Origin: Pogona vitticeps | Lineage: Eukaryota > Chordata > Lepidosauria > Squamata > Agamidae | Assembly (NCBI RefSeq): GCF_051106095.1 | Contig: NC_135789.1 | Coordinates: forward strand, 23,431,764-23,495,763 | Direction of reading: 5' to 3' | DNA: 64,000 nt | Shown here: positions 20,371-31,660 of the stretch, in pieces | Layout: each line of letters begins with the position of its first letter | Position numbering within the stretch: position 1 is the stretch's first letter | The notes under the pieces: generated by a model | What the model saw: only the letters and a program-made list of their open reading frames with translations | Told to the model about the DNA's origin: nothing | Database searches by the model: none | Position numbers and translations under genes: made by a program

Positions 20371-20970
20371 TGACAGACTACACCAGATTTGTTTCAGTGT
20401 GAACTAAACTCCCTCCAAAGCACCCAAAGAGCTCAGTTTGATTAGGCGGTTCCTCTTCAAGGTGGTAGATGGGCTTTGTTTTCTTCCTACTCCCCAAACA
20501 CAGTGACCCCCCCCCCCCCAAGCGAGGGTGGCAAACCTTTCGCAGCCGAGATGTTTGGGAGCACCATGCCACTGTTCTTAACCCTTGGACTGGGGATTTT
20601 GGGCATGGTAGTCCAAAACATCCCAGCGTGCCAAAGGTTGGCCACTCGTTCAGGGGGATAAATATCAAAAAGTGAAGTTTTATTTAAAAATTATGAATCT
20701 GTACATTTCATAGGTTCATAAAGATTATTAATAACAAATACGGAGGGAGACTTTTATTCTCATTGCAGGCAATCTAGGAACCAGGATTCTCGCTGACTTA
20801 CGATTTTGAAGCACGGTGCCTTATTTAGTATTTAAAAAATAATAATAATGAGCCGTGCCTTGAAAGAAGGAGCGAGCCGGGCTGTTCTCATCTTTTTCTC
20901 CAACCCTCCCTCCCTCCACTAAATTAATTTTCTTGGGTTGATTTCCGTAGGAGTCCGAGGAGAAGTCGGA

Positions 20971-21097
20971 ATGGCCCAGGAGATCCTCGGAGAGGCAGGC
21001 CTGCATTTTGACGAGCTGAACAAACTGAGGGTGTTGGACCCGGAGGTCGCTCAGCAAACGGTTGAACTGAAAGAAGAATGCAGAGTTTTTGTGGACA
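20971..21097 (+). CDS. IFT20: IFT20 coding exon 1
   Basis: ATG at 20971, 20 nt after the acceptor tttccgtag (exon starts 20951). Encodes 42 residues to ECRVFVD plus one base of a Lys codon; donor GGACA|gtaagt. Confidence 0.97.
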
Positions 21098-24000
21098 GTA
21101 AGTCTTCCCCCTCTGCTGAGCCCGTCCGGTCGGGAGGGCGGGTTCGCCAATGCATTGGACCACCGTGTTGAGACTCGGCGCCCCCCGTTGCTTATGAAGC
21201 AGGGCCCATTGGGGGTGAAATTCGTTTTTTTTGGAATTCGAAGGGTCCCGCCTCACTTTCCAGTCATCACAGAAGTTCAAAAGAGAACCTTGATCTTGAT
21301 TGAGCCTCAAAGGACTGGAATCAAACTTTGTGGGCAAGAAAGCAAATCATAGAATCCCAGAACGGTTGAACTGAAAGGAAACCCCTGAAGGTCATCAGGT
21401 CCAGCCCCCTCCCTAGGCAGGGAACCCATAGCTAAAGTATCTGGCCGGTGCTTAAAAATCCCCAGGGAAGGAGAGTCAAACACCCCCCCTCCAAAAAAAA
21501 TAACTGCCCTAAGATCTGAGTGGGAAGATGATGGTGGAGAGAACGGGGGTTCCTTGTTAACTCCCTCGTTGGGGGTCAGACTGCTTACCTATTTGGGATT
21601 TCAGGCATCCACCAACTGTTCCACTTTGCAGGGGCATTGTAAATGTTTGAATTGTCTGCTGCTGGGAGGTGATGGGACATCACATTCTTAGTAGAAATGT
21701 GGGAGCCAGTTTCGTGCCTCTGGGCAAAATCAAGTGCCCATCAATGCACCTTGTGTTTTTTTTTGGGGGGGGGTTACTTAGTATTTGAAATAACATGCAG
21801 GTTTTATTCCATTGAGAACGGTGGGTTCAAAAGATGCTTGAAGGCCTTGACTTTGCCCGAGGCATCGTTGTCTGCTCGGACCCCACCTTCGGTTTTGGTA
21901 GATTCTAGGAACGTTAGCGCTCGGGCCAACTTTTGCTGTTGTTTTATGTCTCGTGCGCCTTCCGACTTATGCATGACTCTATGAATGCGTACTCTCCAAC
22001 GTGTCCTGTCCTCAGCATCCCCGTTTTCAGCTTTTGCAGACTCAACCCTGTGGCTTCCTTTAGAGAGGGTCAGTCCATCTCGTATTGGGTCTTCCTCTTT
22101 TCCTGCTGCCTTCCACTCTTCCCAGCATGATTGTTATATCCAGAGATAATCCAGCCTTCTCACGTTGCGCTCAAAGTACAATAGCCTCAGTTCCATAATT
22201 TTTGCACCTAACGAATGTTCAGACTTGATTTGGTCTAGGACCCACTTGATTGTCTTTCTAGTGTCTGCAATGCTCTCTTACAATACCATATTTTACATTA
22301 CTTCATGTAATGTAAAATACGATCTTTCCTCTCTATCCAGCTTTCACATCCATGCGTAGCAACTAGAAATAAAACAGAATCGACAGTCTTGGCTCCGGTC
22401 TCCAAGTGACACATCCTTATATTAACTGGTTCACTGTTGCATTTGTTCAAGGAAATGTATTCATCATTCAATTCAAGAGAACTGTTAGAATATTACAAAG
22501 CAGATTTGGTGTTTCATTCAATCCATTAGGGAGGGGAATAAAAATCACATTTAATATCAGTAAAAGCAGCCAGTAACAAATTAAAGGAATAACAAACACC
22601 ACTTGTAACTCAAAAGTAATGTTTCTGATATTTATCAGGTAAAACAGTGGCCAGAATCCTATTCCAAAATATTATATGCAAAAATGGATTTTTATAATTT
22701 TTTTACAATTAAAAAAAATTACAAAAAAAATTACAAAGGAATTTTACAATTTGTGTTCCATGACTTTGGGAAGGCAAGTGTCTGGCAAAATACATGATAT
22801 CGGAAAAGGGGGATATATGGCCTAGCCCATGGGAGGCAGAATAGGAAAGGAATACTAGTTCTTAATGTAGTCTAGGAAAAAAAATTAGTGGATTGTAACA
22901 AAGATGACAGAATCACGACTGCAGAAGAAGTACACAATGTTAGTGTTGACAATGAAGAAATTGAAATAGTTAAGGGATTTTGTATACCTTGCTTCAGCCA
23001 TCAATCCACATGGAGGCGGCCGCCAAGAAATCAGAAGAAAACGGAGACTTGCAAGGGCAGCCGTGAAGAAAAGGTTGTCAAGTGTACAGATGTGTCTGTG
23101 GAGGCCAAGACCCAGCTCAGCCACACTCTTGTGTTTCCGATCACCTTGTATGGGTGTGAAAGCTGGACAGTGAAGAAAGCTGCTGGTGGTGGTGGTGGAA
23201 ATTGATTCATTTGAAATGTGGTGCTGGAGGAGAGCTTTGAAGATGTCCTGGACAGCCAGAAAGATGAAAAAAAGTGGGTCATAGATCAAATCCAGCCTGA
23301 ACGATCTCGGGAGGCAAAAGGGATGAAACTGAGGCTGTCCTGCTTTCGAGCACACCCATAGAAAGCAAGGTTCTCTGGAAAAGACTATCATGCTAGGAAA
23401 AACTGAAGATAGCAGGAAAAGAGGAAAGGGACTAACTCCCTAAAGGAAACCCCAGGCTTGAGTTAGAGTAGCTGAGCAGGGCCTTTCAGGACAGGGCATT
23501 TGGGAGAATGCTCATTCATAGGGTTGCCATCAGTCAGAAGCAACTTGACGGCACATCACAACAACAACAATATTACCAAAAAGTGAAAAGGATCCTTTTA
23601 GCTTAACTGTGGACAGTGGTGGTTTGCCTTGCTCGCTTTCGCATCTGGGGCATGAATATATTTGATCATTTTGTTCCCTCTGAACAGAAATTGCAGAATT
23701 TAAAAAAATAGTGGGCAGCCTCATTGAACTTGTTGATCAACTTTCAAAAACGACGGAAAGCGAGAAAATTAAGGTAAGCCGCCGCCCCTGCAGCTGCGTG
23801 AAATGTGTTTTGGGTTGGCACCACAACGCAGCATGGTGCGATCTTCCATTTCAAGGGCCTTTCCTCCCACTTTTTGGAAAAGAAACAGAACAATAACTAA
23901 ATAACTATTTTTAAAACTATTTTAATGGATTAAAAATCACTGGATGGCCTGCTTATGAGAAGGGGAGAATCTGTACTGTATTTTCTTAATCAGTTTCTCT

Positions 24001-25699
24001 TTTGCTCTGCAGCTGTTTTAGAGCTATACACCGTAGGACCCCCTTATCCGCGGGATTAGTATCCACTGATTCACTTATCCGTTGCCTCAAAATACTAAAT
24101 GACCCCCCCCCCCATATGTATTTGTACCTATTTCAAGGATGTATTTACCAGAGCTATCCATTAGAGGAAGTCATTGACCATGCAGTGTATAGCGTTCCAT
24201 ACTTGCGTGTTTTCCAGCATCCACGGGGGAGAGCTTGAAACCAATTCTCCGTGGGTACTGTGGTCCTACGGTACACATTGCAAAAAAAACCCACCTTTGC
24301 TTTCATAGCTGCTGTGCTTTTCTATTGCCCCCAAGCAAAAAAAAAAAAAAAAAAGGCCCTTCTCTCCTTCTGCAGGCGATCGGCGCCCGGAACTTGCTGA
24401 AGTCTATCGCCAAGCAAAGAGAGGCTCAGCAGCAACAGCTCCAGGCCTTGATCGCGGAAAAGACCACGCAGCTCGAAAGGTAGGGAGTGAGTTCAGGGCA
24501 AACCGTTTCCTGGCATCAGGATTCAGCCGGCGGCCCTCCCTAAGGCTTGGACTTCAGCTCCCAGAATCCCCAACCATTATCCTCAGTGTGGAGAGTCGGG
24601 ACACAAAACGTCCTCTCGTCCAGGTGTTCTCCACCTGGGGTCCCCAGATGTTCTCGGACTGCAACTCCCAGAAGCGTTCACCCATTGCTGGGCTGGCCAG
24701 GGACTCTGGGAGATGCCGCCCAAGCACATCTAGGGACAACTTCTCTTGATCTGGGCACTGGATTTCTGTGGATGATGCCTAGAACATCATTTGCCTCCCC
24801 CCCCCCCCCACGGCATCATGCTCAGGTTAACATGGGCTTTGCTACCCCCCCCCCCCCCCAAATCCTTTCCACAAGGACTCCTCTCAGATCAGCCGATGCT
24901 TTCTGGGAACGGTGGTCCAAAACACAGGTAGGACCCGGAGTTCAGAGAACCAAGAGGTGCAACCTTCCTGATCAACGACCAGGGAGTGGATTCCCGTCCA
25001 TGAAAATGGATGTCAGAATCTGCTGGTACTTGTGAGTCTCTCTCGGTCTCTCTTGTTTACTGCAACATATGCTTTCTAGGAAATGAGCTGCAGTGAATTT
25101 CTGAGTTGTCCCAGCGCAGGCTTCCTGGGGTGATCCCTTTGGAAATACTGCATTGAATCAAAGGCCCCAATCCTTTTTACCTGCTCTGCATGCATGACTG
25201 TCTGTTGCAGGCCTGATTGGATGTGTACAAGGTTCAGCTACAAATCATGTGCTCCGAGAGGGCCATCTCCAGATCTCACAGAGCGCTGTGCCAGTGGGGT
25301 GTGACCCTCTATAAAAAGGCACGAAAGATGCTGGTCTTTGGGTGGGGGAATGAGCCCAGCTTTGGGGACCCGAGGGTACAGAATCCTGCAGAGGCCTGTG
25401 CACGCCATTCCAGATCTATTTTATCTCCTGTTGTCCTCTCAGTAATTTAAATGGGACTTTTGATCTAAAGGGAACACATGATCACCAAGGACAGCTTTTC
25501 CCACGGTGCGGAAACCACGTTCTCTTTGAACCTCTATGAGTTACACACACACACTCCCTTCCCATCCCGGTGTATTCAGTACAGCCTGCTCACGGTGTGA
25601 TTTACCCTCCCCTCCAGGTACCGGGTCGAGTACCAAACACTATGCAAAATAGAAGCGGACCAAACCGAATTCATTGACCAGTTCATCTTCCAGAAGTAG
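20971..25699 (+). CDS. IFT20: IFT20, intraflagellar transport complex B subunit
   Basis: Four coding exons (20971-21097, 23688-23773, 24376-24479, 25618-25699) join in frame to 132 residues, the same length as human IFT20. Sequence landmarks are [56 protein letters not shown] and the end [10 protein letters not shown]. The protein is almost wholly helical and the central and C-terminal parts form a coiled coil. Known role: IFT20 is an IFT-B subunit that also sits at the Golgi with GMAP210 and helps send membrane proteins to the cilium. It is head to head with TNFAIP1 and tail to tail with TMEM97. No disruption is seen and all introns are GT-AG. Confidence 0.98.
21343..21450 (-). repeat. CR1-type LINE 3' end
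   Basis: Plus-strand sequence AATCATAGAATCCCAGAACG, GGTCATCAGGTCCAGCCCCC is the reverse of a typical CR1 3' end. In IFT20 intron 2 (between the first two coding exons). Confidence 0.6.
21925..22410 (-). repeat. Divergent RTE-type LINE fragment, minus strand
   Basis: Minus strand carries CGCATGGATGTGAAAGCTGG (part of the conserved YGCESW region), CATGCTGGGAAGAGTGGAAG, GGCAGCAGGAAAAGAGGAAG and a tail with AAGTCGGAAGGCGCACGAGA and ACAACAGC. It has a 13-bp hairpin at 22289-22319. Same family as the plus-strand copies around it. Confidence 0.65.
22885..23572 (+). repeat. Divergent RTE-type LINE 3' part
   Basis: Encodes a recognisable [11 protein letters not shown] segment near 23150-23180, then AATGTGGTGCTGGAGGAGAG, and ends with a tail CAGTCAGAAGCAACTTGACG and (ACA)n. 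The frame is disrupted in several places, including a GGT repeat expansion near 23180-23200. About 690 bp, 5' truncated. Confidence 0.75.
23688..23773 (+). CDS. IFT20: IFT20 coding exon 2
   Basis: 86 nt; completes Lys and encodes [20 protein letters not shown] then TTESEKIK. Acceptor tctgaacag, donor AAG|gtaagc. Confidence 0.97.
24029..24274. mobile_element. Tigger-like MITE with intact termini
   Basis: Termini ACCGTAGGACCCCCTTATCC and the complementary GTGGTCCTACGGT, with GATTAGTATCCACTGATTC inside. It has flanking TA-like bases. In the middle GCTATCCATTAGAGGAAG is a decayed form of the family's CTCF-like core. It lies between IFT20 coding exons 2 and 3. Confidence 0.7.
24376..24479 (+). 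CDS. IFT20: IFT20 coding exon 3
   Basis: 104 nt encoding [20 protein letters not shown] through EKTTQLE and two bases of Arg. Acceptor ccttctgcag. The donor is AAAG|gtaggg; read-through would meet a stop (TAG) immediately, so splicing is required. Confidence 0.97.
24624..24740. mobile_element. hAT-like palindromic MITE, degraded
   Basis: GTTCTCCACCTGGGGTCCCC, GGACTGCAACTCCCAGAAGC and on the other arm GGGAGATGCCGCCCAAGCAC. Termini decayed. Two long C runs (24797-24809, 24845-24859) follow. Confidence 0.6.
25618..25699 (+). CDS. IFT20: IFT20 last coding exon
   Basis: 82 nt encoding the end of Arg, then [20 protein letters not shown] and QFIFQK, stop TAG at 25697-25699. Acceptor ccctccag. A single AATAAA follows 118 nt later. 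Confidence 0.97.
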
Positions 25700-25816
25700 C
25701 AGGAGGATTTGAAGCCAGACAGCCACGGACCGAGGAACCTTGCGGTGGAAATGATCAGCTAGTTCTGTGTTTATGCACTCCCCTTTCTCTTTTCCATGAA
25801 AGCAAATTCCAAGGGA

Positions 25817-25822
25817 AATAAA
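25817..25822 (+). terminator. IFT20: IFT20 poly(A) signal
   Basis: AATAAA 118 nt after the stop, followed by a T-rich run, giving a short 3' UTR of roughly 140 nt. It leaves about 1 kb to the end of TMEM97 on the other strand. Confidence 0.75.
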
Positions 25823-25892
25823 CACTGTTTTTTTTTCCTTTTTCCATATGCCTTGTTTCCATTTCAAATTGCACTTACAGAAAGTGCAAGGG

Positions 25893-25975
25893 GTGGGCTT
25901 GTTTTAAATGAAATTGATTTAAATCACGATTTAAATTTTTTTTTTGGACAATGGAAATCAGTTTGATTTTGGTCC
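25893..25975. repeat. Palindromic GATTTAAATC repeat, copy 2
   Basis: ATTGATTTAAATCACGATTT followed by T-run and GGAAATCAGTTTGATTTTGG. Matches the element at 9920-10090. Lies in the gap between IFT20 and TMEM97. Confidence 0.5.
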
Positions 25976-26434
25976 ACGCTTGGTATGTGAAATTATGCCA
26001 GCCAGGCAACGTCTATAAGCACCATCAACCTATCTTATTCACATTATGCAAGAACAGGGAGAAAACTCCCCACCACCACCCATATTATCACAACACATTC
26101 CTGCTGATGAGAGGTGATGATGTCGGAAGATATGCGGCAGCTCACGATCTGTTGTGCCGAGGGGAAATATCTATGGCTGATAAGTTGAACAGGCAGGGAA
26201 GCCTGTTCCATACCACAGGCAGTGCTGTATCGTGTGTGGATATTTTTTTATAAAAAGTGAATCCAGAACGCTAACAAACTAGCCTGACTAGGTTAATTTA
26301 ATATGCCAATAAAGGTTTTTATTATTATTATTATTATAAAAAGTAACAGAAAGCACCTTTAATTATTTAATTACTTCAAATAGAATGTACAGTGAAAATT
26401 GTAACACAGAATTATAACTTATTAAGTACATCTA

Positions 26435-26650
26435 AGCTGGATTCTCTGGAAAAGACCATTATGCTGGGAAAAGCGGAAGTCAGTAGGAAAAGAGGAAGAC
26501 CTCAATGTGAGATGGACCAACACCCTAAAGGAAACCACAGACTTAAGTTTGCAAGAGCTGAACAGGGCTTTTGAGGACAGGGCGTTCTGGAGATCACTCA
26601 TTCGTCGGGTCGCCATGGGCCGGATGTGACTTGAGAGAACTACAACAAGG
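26435..26650 (+). repeat. Divergent RTE-type LINE tail
   Basis: GGAAAAGACCATTATGCTGG, GAGGACAGGGCGTTCTGGAG and the tail GTCGCCATGGGCCGGATGTG. About 110 bp downstream of the TMEM97 poly(A) signal on the opposite strand. Confidence 0.65.
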
Positions 26651-26752
26651 AAGCTACCGAGCTGTGATTCTGGAGGGCAAAGCTAAGGGAGGAAAAAGAC
26701 TCTTCCCAGGAGGGCCACTTATGCACAAAGAAATAATGGCTTTGTCTGTTTG

Positions 26753-26758
26753 TTTATT
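26753..26758 (-). terminator. TMEM97: TMEM97 poly(A) signal
   Basis: AATAAA on the minus strand about 50 nt past the TMEM97 stop. This would make a very short 3' UTR; other signals could exist in the T/A-rich DNA further down. Confidence 0.45.
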
Positions 26759-26805
26759 TTTTAATGGAAGGGTGGCATTTCCGAAAGGGAGAGACCGCCG
26801 TCAGT

Positions 26806-27056
26806 TTACCGTTTTTTCCTTTTTTCCTCCTGGCTGTACTGCGGGTCGAGGAGCATCGAGAAGAGGATCAAGAGCGGGATCAGCAAATAGGGGAAATAGA
26901 TGGCCAAGAGGGTCAGGCGTTCGGGCAGCGTCTCCGGGCCGGCATGCTTGCCGTGGGAGAAGTCGTGGAAGAGGATGTGGGCCAGGATGGGCATCAGGGT
27001 GGTGGCCACGTGCGTCGCGTAGATGATGGCCGGTGTCCGGATCCACTTGCGCTTCC
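26806..27056 (-). CDS. TMEM97: TMEM97 last coding exon
   Basis: 251 nt; completes a Gly codon, then [20 protein letters not shown] to the C-terminal QEEKRKKR and TAA (26806-26808). Acceptor ccatgcag. Encodes the last two membrane helices. Confidence 0.97.
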
Positions 27057-30000
27057 CTGCATGGGGAAAGTCCCAAAATGAGCCAAAGCTTCCCAAGCCT
27101 CCAGGAGCCCCCCTTCCTGAACTTTGTGTCGAGGAAATGTAAAGTGAACCTCTCCCACCTGGATGCAACTCGAGCACTTTTTTTGGGAAACCCACCGTTT
27201 TCACCATTTGAAAAAGAAAGAAGGAAGCTCGGCATCATCCAGTGGCCAGTCCCAAATAGGAAAGGCCTCGGGAACTGAGGGATACCCAGCGTGGCATAGC
27301 AACCGGGATCCCCAACCCTTGGGACCGGGCCATGGCCTTGGCAGGACTGGGGTGCAGAGACCCCGCAAAAAAAGTCCAAGGAAATACTAGAGATCCCACC
27401 ATCCTCTTGTGGTTTGTGGGGTGTTGATGGTGCAGTTTTGCTATGTTTCGAGCCTCCTCTGCCCCACAACTCCCCCCAAGTGCTCTGTAACTTGGTGGCT
27501 TTTTTGTTTTTAAAAAAACCCCAAGCATTTCAGGCAGAAGGTGACAGCTGCCCAAAGCCCACAGATTGGCAAGGGTAGCCCCTGGGCATTTCCACCCCTT
27601 CCTTTTCTCTGCAGTTTCCAGCAGGACTCTTTCTTAGGCCTTTCCTAGAGATGCTTGGAATTTGAACCCAGCACCTTCCACAAGCCACCTGGCACTGCTG
27701 GTTCGTCTACACTCAGCTTTGCCAGCCCTAACCGACAGTCGCTGTCTGGTAGTTTCAAACAAAAATCTTTCCCAACCCTGTTTGGGAATTGAAAAGGGCA
27801 ATGTAAACATCCTAATACTAACAAAAGCTGAAAGGGGGGAGGAATATAGATTTGTGTGAAATGCGGTACTGGAGGAGAGCTTTGCTGGATTGCCAGAAAG
27901 ATGAAAAAAGTGGGTCCTTGATCAAATCAAGCCTGAATGATCTTTGGAGACATACATGTGGAAGCTGAGGCTGTCCTCCTTTGGGCCCATCTCTGGAAAA
28001 GACCATTGTGTTGGAAAAGGCAGAAAGCAGGAAAAGAGGAGGACCAAATATGAGATGGATCAGCTCTGTAAAGGAACCATGGGCTTGAGTCTGCAGGAGC
28101 TGAACAGCTGAATCCACGGCATCTCAGAGATTGCGCATTCATGACGTTGCTGTCAGTCGGAAATGTCTTGATGGCACACAACAATAACAGAAATTTCCCC
28201 TCTCCCTCCTAAGTCAGCCCTCTGTGGCCCCAAAACCCTGCTCTGGAGGGTTTTCAAGCTATCTGGGGCAGGATTGCAGAGGCTGGAAGGGGTGTGGGGA
28301 GCCTGTGTCTGCCCATTTCTTCCCACTGCAAAGCAACGGGATCTGGTGGGCATACAATGCTTCTCTGCGGCAAAGCTCCGGTGCTACTGCTACATCCCAA
28401 AATACTATCCTTTCTCCTCTAACGGGCGGCTTTCCCAGGGATCCTCTGGCTACCCTAGCCCGGGAACCATGTGGCCCATTTTGCCACAGCCGGGCCATTT
28501 CCCTCCCCCCCCCCCGGAAAATAAATGGTGTAAAAAATGTAAGTACCCCTCCATCCATGGGGGAAATTGTCCTTCCAAAGTGCCCCAGTATATGAACACA
28601 TATACAAAATCTGGGAAGGATTTTTTTTAAATAGACAGGTGACTTTCCAGGTACTTCCCGTTTCACCTACTGGGGCTGATGGAGCCTGGAAGGACTCTTG
28701 GACCCTGGAGTTCTCCCACCTTGATGTATTCTGAATTTCATGCTAGGGTCGTGGAGGATTGTTGTAACTTTTTTCCCTCTTAATTTACTTCTGGCCCTGA
28801 CTGGCTGTCCACTCGGGGGCCTTCCACCCAAAAAAAGAGGGGTGGGGAACCACGAACCTTTCCAGAAGGCATAGGCGGCCACTGGGAAGAAAGGGAGTTG
28901 CAGGAAAGCTTCGCAGTAGACGAAGGACCGGAACCAGGATGGAGGGTCGGCCATCAGGGGGTCCTTGAAGGCAGCCGTGTACCAGGTTAGCCACTCGGTC
29001 AGCTTGGGGAGAAAATTTTAAAAACAGCCAGTTATTAACTGCAGCCAAAATGCTAGCCGCTGCTATTCATATATTCCCAGAATATGAGCATGGAAAAGTT
29101 AACTTTTTAAGATAGTAAATTACTGTATCACCCAACCTGGCTCTCCTTCTGAATACAGCCGGGCCGTGGTATCTACAGGAGCGCCGAACTGTTGTGCGAC
29201 TCTTGGGGAATATTTATTTTACAATCAATACATTTTTTAAAAGCCGTAAAATATCACGTGACAAACCCCAGAGCCATTTCCGGACTCCGCCTTGAAGCCA
29301 TGCTGATAAAAGTTCAGAGTCAAAAGGTACCGTTCCACGTGGCTTTATAGCTCAGCATAATGCAAGAAACCAGAGGCACCTTAAAAATATATTACAACCC
29401 CCCCCCCAACGTGCATCAAGGTCTAAAATTGCAGTTCTCCAGGCATCACACAAATATTTGCAAAATACTCTGTATATGGGGTATAAGGTAGCCTCATTCT
29501 GTCCCGACTGATTTTTTTTCTTTAATTGGTCACAGGGGAGGCTTTTAAAAGCACTTTTTAAATAGAAAAACGGCTGTTAGAGTGGGATTTTTCAGCAAAA
29601 GAATGTTTTAAAAAAATGCTCTTTAGAAGAAACATAATTTTGGAATGGAGGCCTAAGGGGTGAAATCTGTGCCTGGACTTCTGAAGGGTTGCTCTGCTCT
29701 GCCCTAGAACAGTAAAAATGTTTTGGACTTGAATGGACAATTAGCATCTTTAAAGAAGACAGACCTGTTTTCTGCAGAAATGCTAGAACAAGTCTGGTGA
29801 CCTAGACCGGATGCCTAAAGCTGTGACAGAGACACAATTTCTGAGCATATTTAACTATCGCTTTGGCTTGGGGTCTGGTCAATGCTTACTTAATAGGTTG
29901 GACCTGGTTATTTTTGCTATACCATATTAACCATGAGCTGCTTGGAAGCTTTCTGCTAGGAAGGATGCAATAGAAACACACCGATATGGATCGATGTCAT

Positions 30001-31547
30001 AGGGCACATTAGTCATTATTAGTTACACTACTTACTAGTGACATCAATGCCCTGTGCATTGATGACATCAATTAGTGACATCAATCCCCCACGTCCTCAA
30101 AACCACCCTTCCGAGGTAGGCTGAGCTGAAAGAGAACCAGTGGCCTGCGGTCGTTCAGGGAGGTTTTGTGGCTCATGGGGCGCTTGAACCCGGACCTTCC
30201 AAGACCGAGTTCAAGCCTTTAAGGGCTCCACCACATGGCTTCTCCCTATTTTCAAAATTAAAAAAAGATGTATGAATGAAAGGCACCCAGAAAACCTCAG
30301 AGAGTGCTTAAAGTCCAGGGATGGCAAAGTGGGGAGCCAGTGGTCTAGACTGGGGGGGGGGGCGCTACTGGGATTTCTCATAGCCAGGGACTTCCTGAAA
30401 CCGACCCTTCCTTGATCTTTTTGATCAGAAACTCCACAAATCGAATCAAGCCATGAGACCCCTTCCAGCCCCTCTTTTTCTGTCTCAGACCCACGGCCGG
30501 GACAAAGATGTTGTGTGGGGGGAAAACATGTGTCCATCCCGGTGCTAGGAAACGTTTCATTTCTGGACTCTTAGAATCCATTCTTTAAGCAACACCACCA
30601 GAGAGGAAAGAGCAGCCAGGTCTTAACCAGAGAGTGAAGAAGTTACTTTTGCTGACAATTCTTTCCAACATTCCCCCCCCTCCCCACCCAGCCAGCAGGA
30701 AAAGAAAACGAAGAACTGTCGGATCTTAAACCAGAGCTTGGTTTATCATTTATCTATTTTAAAGAGTTTGCCCCCCCCAAGGCGGCTAAAGGCAATGAAA
30801 GCTAAAAACAGCAAATATACAAACAGGGGAGGAAAATATCAAGCAAATCCCTCAATAAACAAATGAAATAGTAGAAACACTTTCAAAACAGTCATTGTAT
30901 ACCCATCCCTTTTTAAAAACCCTCTCAGGTAGCCAGGCACTCGGGGAAAGCCCGCAGCCAAGATGGGGCCAGCCTGGCCTCCAGTGGTGGGGAGTTCCAG
31001 AGTTTGGGAGCAGCCACAGAATGCGTTAGTCTGCGTGTTCCCCCCCCACCCCCGCACAAGAAGTAGCTTAGAGAAGTTACTTTTTTCGTTAGTGATCGAC
31101 TGGACGACGGTTCCTCAGCAGGCTCGCTAGCCATTCCGGTTTGGTGGCCTTCTGGCTGCTGCAAAAGTAACTTTTCCCACGTTCCTCTAAGAGGAAACGA
31201 GGGGAAACCCTAACCCATTCGCCCCTTTCCGAGTGGAAAACTGGAAACGCGGTGCAGATTTTGGAGAGAGGGAGGGAAACCCTTCCCAAGGTAGAGCGCA
31301 CGGAGCTTGGAGACAGGGGGTGGACTCCGGAGCCCAGCATCCCCGAGCCAGCCAGGCGGCTGGGGATGATGGGGCTTGTAGTCCAACTCCCCCCCCTCCT
31401 CCCTTTTAAAGGGGGTTGCCTTGTGTTACTTACTCCTCGCGGGTAAAAATCCGGGACGAGGGCTTGCAGGTCTATGAGGAGCGTGATGGGGATGTGGGTG
31501 AGGAAGTAAAGCGCAAAAACCCACTCCAGGACTCGCGTGGCCGCCAT
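26806..31547 (-). CDS. TMEM97: TMEM97 (sigma-2 receptor), EXPERA-domain membrane protein
   Basis: Three coding exons (31434-31547, 28858-29002, 26806-27056) join to 169 residues, against 176 in human. The EXPERA fold has four transmembrane helices: about residues 7-27, 58-80, 92-110 and 128-152. Acidic residues D26 (in ITLLIDLQ) and D52 (in AAFKDPL) align with human D29 and D56, reported to bind sigma-2 ligands. The tail EEKRKKR is a basic ER-retention signal of the KKxx/KRKK type. Known role: an ER/lysosomal protein linked to NPC1, LDL receptor and sterol handling. The start [10 protein letters not shown] was chosen by alignment. An in-frame ATG 23 codons upstream overlaps a CCAAT box and is therefore unlikely to be transcribed. 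Confidence 0.97.
27843..28190 (+). repeat. Divergent RTE-type LINE 3' fragment
   Basis: GGTACTGGAGGAGAGCTTTG, GGAAAAGACCATTGTGTTGG and tail GTCAGTCGGAAATGTCTTGA with ACAACAATAAC. In TMEM97 intron 2. Several small deletions. Confidence 0.7.
28858..29002 (-). CDS. TMEM97: TMEM97 coding exon 2
   Basis: 145 nt encoding [20 protein letters not shown] through [13 protein letters not shown] plus one base. The acceptor is ccccaag and the donor GAAAG|gttcgt, both less canonical than the neighbours. Holds the second conserved Asp and helix 2. Confidence 0.95.
30098..30245 (-). repeat. MIR-like SINE
   Basis: Plus-strand CCTTCCGAGGTAGGCTGAGC, then GCGCTTGAACCCGGACC (reverse of the B-box) and CTCCACCACATGGCTTC. 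This is the reverse of a MIR-type element with core and head. In TMEM97 intron 1. Confidence 0.6.
30745..31035 (+). repeat. Interspersed repeat B, copy 2
   Basis: AAGGCGGCTAAAGGCAATGA, then CACTCGGGGAAAGCCCGCAG and GGCCTCCAGTGGTGGGGAGT, matching 14780-15265. In TMEM97 intron 1. A short related piece lies at 31848-31925. Confidence 0.55.
31434..31547 (-). CDS. TMEM97: TMEM97 first coding exon
   Basis: 114 nt encoding 38 residues, [20 protein letters not shown] through VPDFYPRG. Donor GGA|gtaagt. Includes helix 1 and the first ligand-binding Asp. Confidence 0.93.
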
Positions 31548-31559
31548 CGCTTGCTCGTT

Positions 31560-31660
31560 CCCGGCTGGGATCTTGTCCTGATCCACCCGGGGGATCGGCT
31601 TCGACCCAGCCTCCATTGGCTGCTGTGAAAAGGGGCGGGGTTTCCGCCCTGCCTCCTTCC
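31560..31660 (-). promoter_or_regulatory. TMEM97: TMEM97 proximal promoter
   Basis: A CCAAT box (minus strand, 31615-31619) and a GC box GGGGCGGGG (31632-31640) lie 70-95 nt upstream of the chosen start codon. The short spacing implies a short 5' UTR. No TATA box is seen. Confidence 0.6.

Noticed and set aside
22762-23205. Plus-strand frame of 105 codons as a host gene
   Set aside because: It contains [11 protein letters not shown], the RTE LINE reverse transcriptase tail, and ends in the RTE 3' tail.
26100-26400. A gene between IFT20 and TMEM97
   Set aside because: The frame of about 100 codons here has no recognisable protein; the gap is accounted for by 3' UTRs, a GATTTAAATC repeat and an RTE tail.
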